DNA from: Nepenthes gracilis
Lineage: Eukaryota > Streptophyta > Magnoliopsida > Caryophyllales > Nepenthaceae
Direction of reading: 5' to 3'
Assembly (NCBI GenBank): GCA_033239525.1
Contig: BSYO01000035.1
Coordinates: 4,500,627-4,564,626 of the forward strand
DNA: 64,000 nt
Of this stretch, positions 37,438-64,000 are shown one piece after another. Position numbers and translations under genes: made by a program. The first letter of the stretch is position 1, and the number at the start of each line of letters is the position of its first letter. The notes below the pieces were generated by a model, which saw nothing but the letters and a program-made list of their open reading frames with translations, searched no databases and was not told the DNA's origin.

Positions 37438-40400
37438 TTATCGCCTTCATCAAAAGAAACATTATCCTCAAGGTTAAATTTCGGGTAATCCTAAATAAAC
37501 TCGCTAGCTGGTTCCCAAATGGCTAGTAGGAGAGTGCGATTCCCACTGTACAAGTAATTGGGGAAGGAATTTCCCTTACTGAGCACCTTCCAGACTCCGA
37601 GAATGTGTGTGAAAATTAAGATAGGCTGGGAATTGTGTGCTTCAGATGGCAAGGGAATACTTTGGCTAGCCGGATCACCATGACATTTTTTTAATAGGGA
37701 GACATGGAAGACATTATGTATTTTTGTATGAGCTGGCAATTGCTACCTATATGCGATAACTCCGATCCGATCGGTGATGTGGAAAGGGCCATAGTAATGT
37801 TTAGCAAGTTTATTAATTTACCGATACACAATAGTGGATTGTCGATAGGGTGGGAGTTTTACAAAGACCCAATCGCTAACCTGGAATTCATGGTCTGTCC
37901 AGTGAGCGTCACTCTGATTTTTAATACGCAATTGGGAGTGCTGGAGGTTATTCTTAACGGTGGTGAGAAAATGTGAGCGTTCAATTAGGAATTTGTCAAT
38001 GGAGGCAATAGAAGAAGAGCCCTGGACGTAATCAGTTAAGGCTGGTGGGTTTCACCCATAAACAGCTTCAAAGGGGCTCATTCGAATGAAAGAATGCCAA
38101 ACTGTGTTGTAGCTCCATTCTGTCCACGTCAAATATTTGACCCATGTCGACAAATTGGCAGCAACAAAGCATCGTAAATAGTCTTATAAGCAACGATTTA
38201 GTACTTGGTTTGTTTGTCTATTTGTGGATGATAGGAACTACAAGTAGATAGTGTGGTACCCTATAATTTAAAAAGTTCTCGCCAGAATATGCTCATAAAC
38301 ACAGGTTCACGATTTGAAACAATATCAGCTGGGAATCCATGTAATCGGCAGATTTCTTTAACGAATACTTCTGCCAGGCTTGCAGCAGTCAAGTGGGCGT
38401 CCAAGGGAGAAAAGTGAGCATACTTGGATGGCCGGTCCACCACTACAAAAATTACCGTTTTCCCATTCGAGGAGGCTAATTGGGTGATAAAGTCCATTTG
38501 GATGGATTCCCAAATTTTGCCAGGAATAGGGAGGGGCTGTAGAAGCTCGGAGGGTGCTGAATTGATAGGTTTTACCTGCTGATAGATGACGTAGCGCGAC
38601 ACAAATTCTCGGACATCTTGGCGCATGTTGGGCCGATAGAAGGAAGCGGCGATTCGGGCCAGTGTGCGTTGGAACCTAACATGTCCTCTCAAGGGGGAGT
38701 TATGGTACTCCTACAAAATTAAGTCCTGTAGAGCTGACTCGACTGAAACTAGAAGTCAATTTTTGTATAAGATTAGACTGTCACAAAGAGTGTAATGTTC
38801 ACGGTCACATGGGTGGTCTTGTAGAGTCTTAATCAATTGTTGTGTGTTTGGATGCCGATTATGGAAGTTCTGAAGGGCATTCAACAGAGCCACCACCAGC
38901 TAAGAGATGTCATTTAGCGTGTGACAGGAAGTTTTAGGAAGCCTGGACAGGGCATCCGCAGGGGTGTTTTCCTTCCCAAGTCGATAAACAATGTCAAATT
39001 TATGCCCAATTAATTTGAAGATCCAGGGTTGTTGATCCAGAGTGTGTATGGATTGACTGAGTAGTGTCTTCAGTGATTGGTGATCTGTTTGTATTGTAAA
39101 TTTGGCACCCAACAAATATTGACGCCATTTTTTGGTTGCTTCCACAATGGCACAAAGTTCTCGAATGTAGGTGGAGGAAGACTACAACCGTGGGCTAAGC
39201 TGGCAACTAAAGAATGCGTTGGGTTGGCCCAATTCCATGGCCAGATACGTCATTTAGATGACAAAGGGTCATGAGAAATCAGGTAAAGAGAGAACTGGAA
39301 TGGAAGTGAGGGCGGTCTTAAGCGACTTGAAGGTTGCCTCGGCATCCATATTCCAAATATATGCATTCTTACGCAATAGTTGTGTAAATGGTGCTGCAAT
39401 CTGGGCATAGTGGGCCACGAATCATCTGTAATACCCTGTGAGCTCGAGAAAACCCCTCACTGTTTGATATTAACAGGTGTTACCCAATTCTGGACTGCCA
39501 CTATTTTATTATGGTCGACCGCTGCCCCTGTTCCAGACACAATGTGGCTCAAATAGGATAATGAAGAGCATCCGAATTCCCACTTGGAGGCTTTGGCAAA
39601 AAATCGATTCTCGTGCAGGATGTGGAGGACATGGGAGAGATGTTCGAAATGCAATTCCCATGAAGGATTGCATATGAGAATGTCGTGGAAGAATACCAGA
39701 ACAAACTTCCGCAGGATCGGTCGAAAGATATTGTTCATTTCGGACTGGAAAGAGGATGGGGCATTTGACAACCCAAAAGGTATGACAAAGAATTCATGAT
39801 GCCCTTCATGTGTTCGAAAGGCAGTTTTGTATACATCTTTTGCGTGCACTTTCAACTGATGATAACCAGCATGCAGGTTCAGTTTGGAGAATATTTGAGC
39901 ACCGTGTAATTCATTTAGCAACTCATCCACGGTTGGGATTGGAAATTGATCTTTGATGGTTATAGCATTGAGAGCGCGATAGTTCACACAGAAGCACCGA
40001 CTATTATCTTTTGTTTTTTTTACAAGGAGAACCGACAAAGAGAATGGGCTAGTACTAGTTGAAAATGCAGGTAATGATATGGCATAACATTGATTGGCAG
40101 AGCTTGTGGTTTCAAGGGGATGCGATAATCCGTGGAGCGGCGGGGTGGTAGTCCTTGTGGAACCAAGAAGACATAAACAGAGGAAGTAAGAATGCTGTGT
40201 AGTGTGGATAGAACGGCTGGATCTATGTTTTGTGGTAGTTGGAATGGCGGTAGAGCCATTTTTGAATTGTTGTCAAGAGTAGCTTCTGTGATAGGGGTGA
40301 ATGTTAGCTGGAAGTAAGTAGAGGTCGAATGGGTGAGCTCACTTTGCCTCAATTGTCCCAGTGACATATTGGAAATGGCAGCTCGTTGCAGGCTATGTAA

Positions 40401-41977
40401 GGTGAGCTGCCCCCCTTGGTGGTGGAATCACATTCAAAGAGCCTTGTAGTCAAACAGCATCGGCCCAATTGTTGCCAACCATTGGACCCCTAGGATGATA
40501 TCTGCTCCATATATCGGCAATAGGTATAAGTCCACAATAAACTCAATAGAACCCAAAGTGATTGGGACCTGAGTACATCGCCCTTTGTATTGAAGAGAAT
40601 CTCCATTTCCCATCGTAACATTGAGATGGTGGGATGGTTTAATAGAAAAGCCTAGGTATTTAGTTGGTTGAGTCTGCAAGAAATTATAGGTGGAGCCACC
40701 ATCTGTTAGCACTACCATTGCATGGCTTGCGAGCCATCATTGTAATATCAAGGTAGAATTGACGAATCGACCTTCCAAGGCATGAAGAGATATGGTTGAA
40801 TTTATGTTTGAGGCTTGAGGTAAGGGAAAGGATTCCTGTAGTGAGTCAACTGGAGAGTTTGTGTTGGTGGAGTCAGCCTCGTCTATTTGGGGCACCGGTT
40901 GAATAGACCCATCATTGTCAGTGGTTAGGCATAAGAATTGAGGCTTACAACGGTGGCCTGGGGTGAAGCGCTCATTACGATTAAAGCACAACCCCTTATC
41001 TCGGTGAGCAGTTATTTCTGTGGGCGCTAATTTTTTGATTGGTAATTTGGGTAAAGAGGGGTGTGGTAAGGTAGGTTTTGCGAAATTTGTGGGAAAATTA
41101 GGGATGGGCTTAGGGTTGGTTGGGCGCTGTGAAGACTGTCGCCTAGTATCAATTTTCTCTTCTACTAATTTCGCCATACCAATTGCTTTCGGTAACAATG
41201 CTGGTTTCAGTAGGAATAATTCTTGCTAAATGTTGTCGCGTAACCCGAAAATAAAGCAATTGAGGAGATTAAGAGTAGTCAAGTCTGTCGTGCGTGTCGA
41301 TAGTGCCTTGAATTCAACCATGTAAGCCTGTACAGTGGAGGCCTGACGAAGTTTGTATAAAGTTGCTTCATGGTTGAGGTAGGCAGACGACCCGAACCAT
41401 AGCTCCAGATCTTAGCAAAAATCTCCCATGTGGACAATTGCTTGGTTGCATGCAACCATTGATACCATTGTAGTGCGGCTCCTGTCATATAGAAGGTGGC
41501 GATGAGAAGCTTCTACTTAGGAGGGGTGTCGTGGTACACGGAGAACCTTTCAATTTGAAATAACTATCCGATGACATTGTCACAAGAGAAAAATGGAATC
41601 TCTAACTTGGGTAGCCGAGGATAAGGAGAGATTTGGCCATCAGGTTGAGAGGGAAACAATAGTGGTAGGGATGGTGTTGAAGAATGGTGAATAACAAAGG
41701 GGGACGCCATGAACGAGGGAGGAGTGGGTAGTAATGGATGGTTTGTTGATGGCAGTGGGGAGGATTGTCGCTCGATTCGGTTCAAGGACTAATAGATTTC
41801 AACTAGGATTTGTTGGATTTGTTCTGTTGTGGTGTTGTGAGCAGCAAGGCCTTCTGCATGTTGATGGACGGTGGCAACGATTTCATTAAGCTTTGTCGAT
41901 AGGTTCGCAATCGACTCTTCAAGCGCCTTGTCGCAATTAGTCACCCCCTCAGCCATTTGTCTCAATGAGAGCATCAA
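37438..41977 (-). pseudogene. Broken gag-pol-chromodomain polyprotein
   Basis: Order on the minus strand: gag from 41977 to about 40740, with knuckle CFNRNERFTPGHRC near 41000 whose second Cys is Arg; protease around 40434-40718 with TDGGSTYNF and a later ILGVQWL; RT 39457-40038, where the YxDD box reads FFHD so the first catalytic Asp is His; RNase H part 38900-39145 (TDHQSLKTLL, ADALSRL); integrase 38261-38692, with both zinc-finger Cys changed to Tyr, the second catalytic Asp changed to Asn (VSNREP) and the Glu box near 38200 reading DKQTK; chromodomain remnant 37441-37640 (AIWEPAS, then DYPKFNLED across a stop) after VFHVSLLKK. Many stops and frameshifts. It is dead; the motifs are seen directly. 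Confidence 0.9.
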
Positions 41978-42469
41978 TGTTGCGGTGTTGATTGTGATGA
42001 TGGCCGAAAATTAGTCGGCCGATGGTCCTGCAACACACAAATAAGAGAAACGAGATAAAGGAAGAAAGGAAGAATGGAAGAGGGAAGGAAAAGAAGGAGG
42101 ATAATTCTAACGGGAGGGAGTTCAAGAGAGTTTGGGGTGAAGAGAGATGACGAGATGAGTCAAAAAAATAGATTGTATTTCCTCGCTTTCTACTTACACA
42201 GTAACGTAAATATATAGCCAACTGTAACCGTAACTGACTAGCATAATAAGTTAACTACACTGTAATCAATGATTATAACAATCTAACAATAACAACCAAA
42301 TTATAACTCCATAGCTTTCTAACATAAAGAAATAAACAAATAAGTAGAATAAAATTAAAAATAATCTTTGAATTTGAGGAGTCGTTAATGCAGTCGTGTA
42401 CTTTACTAAGAATGCAACGAATCGGTGGGTACGATGGTATCCGTACTTGCAATTATAAAACCCGTAACA
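41978..42469 (-). repeat. 5' LTR of the chromodomain element, next to cofactor D
   Basis: 492 bp, from TGTTACGGG to CCGCAACA on the minus strand, with a TATATATT box at about 42209-42216. Its outer edge at 42469 is only 96 bp from the cofactor D start codon, so it occupies the place where that gene's promoter would be. Confidence 0.88.
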
Positions 42470-42565
42470 TTCTCGTTAGCTGAATGACGATTATAATTAC
42501 TCCATTGATCTGCAAATATCCACAAACTCACTGAATCTGTCTCTGAGGTCCCCGCGCCTAAAGGA
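42470..42565 (+). promoter_or_regulatory. Remaining 5' flank/leader of the cofactor D gene
   Basis: Only 96 bp of non-LTR sequence precede the start codon. TATAATTA at about 42494-42501 could serve as a TATA box, leaving a leader of roughly 40 bases. Whether transcription starts here or in the LTR cannot be told from sequence. Confidence 0.4.
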
Positions 42566-62556
<19,991 letters not shown>

Positions 62557-64000
62557 GTTAGTAAGCTTATTCATTGCTTATTACTGTCACAACTTTTTAT
62601 AATTTGATACATTGTTTTGATTCGTCTTTGTTTCTGTTTGTTCCATAAAATTAAATGTTGCCCCCTTCCAACCTATACCATGGCAAAATAGCGATGTTTC
62701 TGTATGGGTAGAATGTCATAATATATACCCGATATTCAAAATATCAGCTGATTTACCCAATATTTGACCGGTAGTATCAATACATATTATTTGATATGAC
62801 TAATATTAATTAACGTCGAATGAATCTAATACCTATATTTTCATATATGGTTTGCTTACTAGCCTCCATACCTAGTTGAAATACAGGAGATTTTTTCCAA
62901 AATTTTGATTATAATCATAATAAGAGCACAGACAATGTTCTTGTGGTCTCCCTTTTGCTCTTATTTTTGGTGTTTGGCAAGAAAATTTGAGTAGCTCGCC
63001 TGCCATATGGGGATTGAGGAACATAATCTTACCATAGAGGTGGCTGATAATTTGAACTTACGTGTAAAGATTTTGATTATTTTTGGGGAAAACTTGCCTG
63101 ATTGCTGAAACTGTTCAAGATATAGTCTAGTCACTGGTAAGATGAATTCTTTTATGTCTTGCTCTTGGACTTCTGTCTTTTTGGTATAAATCTCCTTGCT
63201 GCTTCTTTCATTATGCTTGAACCTTGGTTCCTGCTGTCAAATTTGTCCCACATGAACAATAAAAATCTCGTGATGAAGTATGCCAATCTATATAGGAGAA
63301 ACCAGCTGTCCATTTTATTACCTGATTATAGTGCTTAGTATGTGTACTTAGGCTGTTTATACCTGCTGTTCATTTTATTACCTTATGATGATGCTTATTG
63401 AGGTAAATATTGGCCAATATGTATTGATATGAGGGTTTTTAGATACAAATATTTTATTATATCACGATAATATTGTGATATATTAATCAATATGACTCTG
63501 TTACTTTGTAATTTTCAGATTTTTTTCTTTTTAAATAGCCGATATCGAAATAGTCGCAACCGATATCGAAATAGTTGCTACCGATATCGATACAGATATT
63601 TTCGTTTATCAAAATTTGCTTACTTCAATGTAAAATACCTGCATTTGACACTCTCTGGACATTAGTATAACATTTAAGACTCCTTAAAATAATCAAAAAA
63701 ATTATATTTAGCATCCGGTATAGTCAAACCACTCCATGCTTTTTTTCCTTTTCTTCAAATTTGACACAAAATCTTACGTGAACTTTAATCTTACAATTTC
63801 AACTTCACTTCAATTGTTTAATTTTATTTTCTTAGTGATAATTGTAGTTTATTACAGAGTTATTGTTAGAATTAACTTGAAATTGTAAACCCTAAAATCG
63901 AAAATGAAGCACGTTATAGAAACACTGAAGATGATACACAGACTTCTGTATCACTGTTAATGTTATTATTCAGTTACTTGCTAACATGTTATTTGTTTTT
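62557..64000 (+). other. Cofactor D intron 15, open at window end
   Basis: Starts with donor GTTAGT and holds no further exon of the family, so the next exon lies beyond 64000. It contains two GATATC-rich patches (62690-62830, 63400-63610). Confidence 0.75.
63539..63601. repeat. 21-bp tandem repeat, three units
   Basis: CCGATATCGAAATAGTCGCAA-type unit, present twice with two changes and a third time diverged after CCGATATCGA. Lies in the last intron seen. Confidence 0.85.

Larger units (their letters stand above)
36937..42469 (-). mobile_element. Chromodomain Ty3/gypsy retrotransposon, degenerate but with both LTRs
   Basis: A 5.5-kb minus-strand element. The 5' LTR is 41978-42469 and the 3' LTR 36937-37437; gag, protease, RT, RNase H, integrase and a C-terminal chromodomain remain in order between them. 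The chromodomain places it in the chromovirus branch (Reina/Tekay-like; the exact clade was not settled). The LTRs differ at many positions and by small indels, and every catalytic motif is damaged, so insertion is old. The 5-bp flanks (TTCAA left, TTCTC right) do not match. Confidence 0.9.

Noticed and set aside
39077..41229. Plus-strand frames at 39077, 39477, 39584 and 41020
   Set aside because: Shadows of the minus-strand gag-pol remnant.
41949..42221. 90-codon open frame across the gag start and the 5' LTR
   Set aside because: It runs through the LTR leader into gag on the minus strand and is explained by the chromodomain element.

Overview
The window is nuclear DNA of a flowering plant, probably a eudicot. 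It has split genes with GT-AG introns, long AT-rich intergenic DNA and many plant-type LTR retrotransposon remains. No tRNA, rRNA, CRISPR or prokaryotic operon structure was seen. Only two host protein genes are supported. (1) A minus-strand gene for the beta subunit of the Sec61 translocon (coding exon 29841-30092, with an intron in its 5' leader). (2) A plus-strand gene for tubulin-folding cofactor D, of which 15 coding exons (1112 codons) run from 42566 to 62556; the last exons lie beyond the window.

Layout. 1-6.69 kb: AT-rich decayed intergenic DNA with an (AT)n tract and a possible minus-strand promoter/first exon near 3 kb. 6.69-10.3 kb: truncated Tat-type Ty3/gypsy element (5' LTR, gag, protease, then lost). 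11.3-12.8 kb: three copies of a 193-bp unit around an LTR fragment. 13.5-19.7 kb: a T-rich stretch that starts like a plant 5' leader but shows no coding exon; it holds a 1.3-1.6 kb tandem duplication. 22.2-27.8 kb: a truncated LTR, two solo LTRs with perfect 5-bp target duplications, and a pair of ~450-bp direct repeats. 29.8-31.7 kb: SEC61 beta with a consensus ER-stress element upstream. 33.2-35.3 kb: an old tandem duplication. 36.2-36.4 kb: 93-bp tandem units. 36.94-42.47 kb: a dead chromodomain Ty3/gypsy element on the minus strand, whose 5' LTR ends 96 bp before the cofactor D start codon. 42.57-64 kb: the cofactor D gene.

The most structured non-host feature lies in the 6.6-kb intron 4 of the cofactor D gene. 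It is a ~3.6-kb Mutator-like element with long terminal inverted repeats and an approximate 10-bp target duplication. Its broken cargo reads as a plant mobile domain (MAIN/MAIL1 family), and that cargo is itself split by a 1.5-kb LTR element with no coding capacity. The two host genes are unrelated housekeeping functions (ER protein translocation; tubulin dimer assembly). Nothing suggests they act together.
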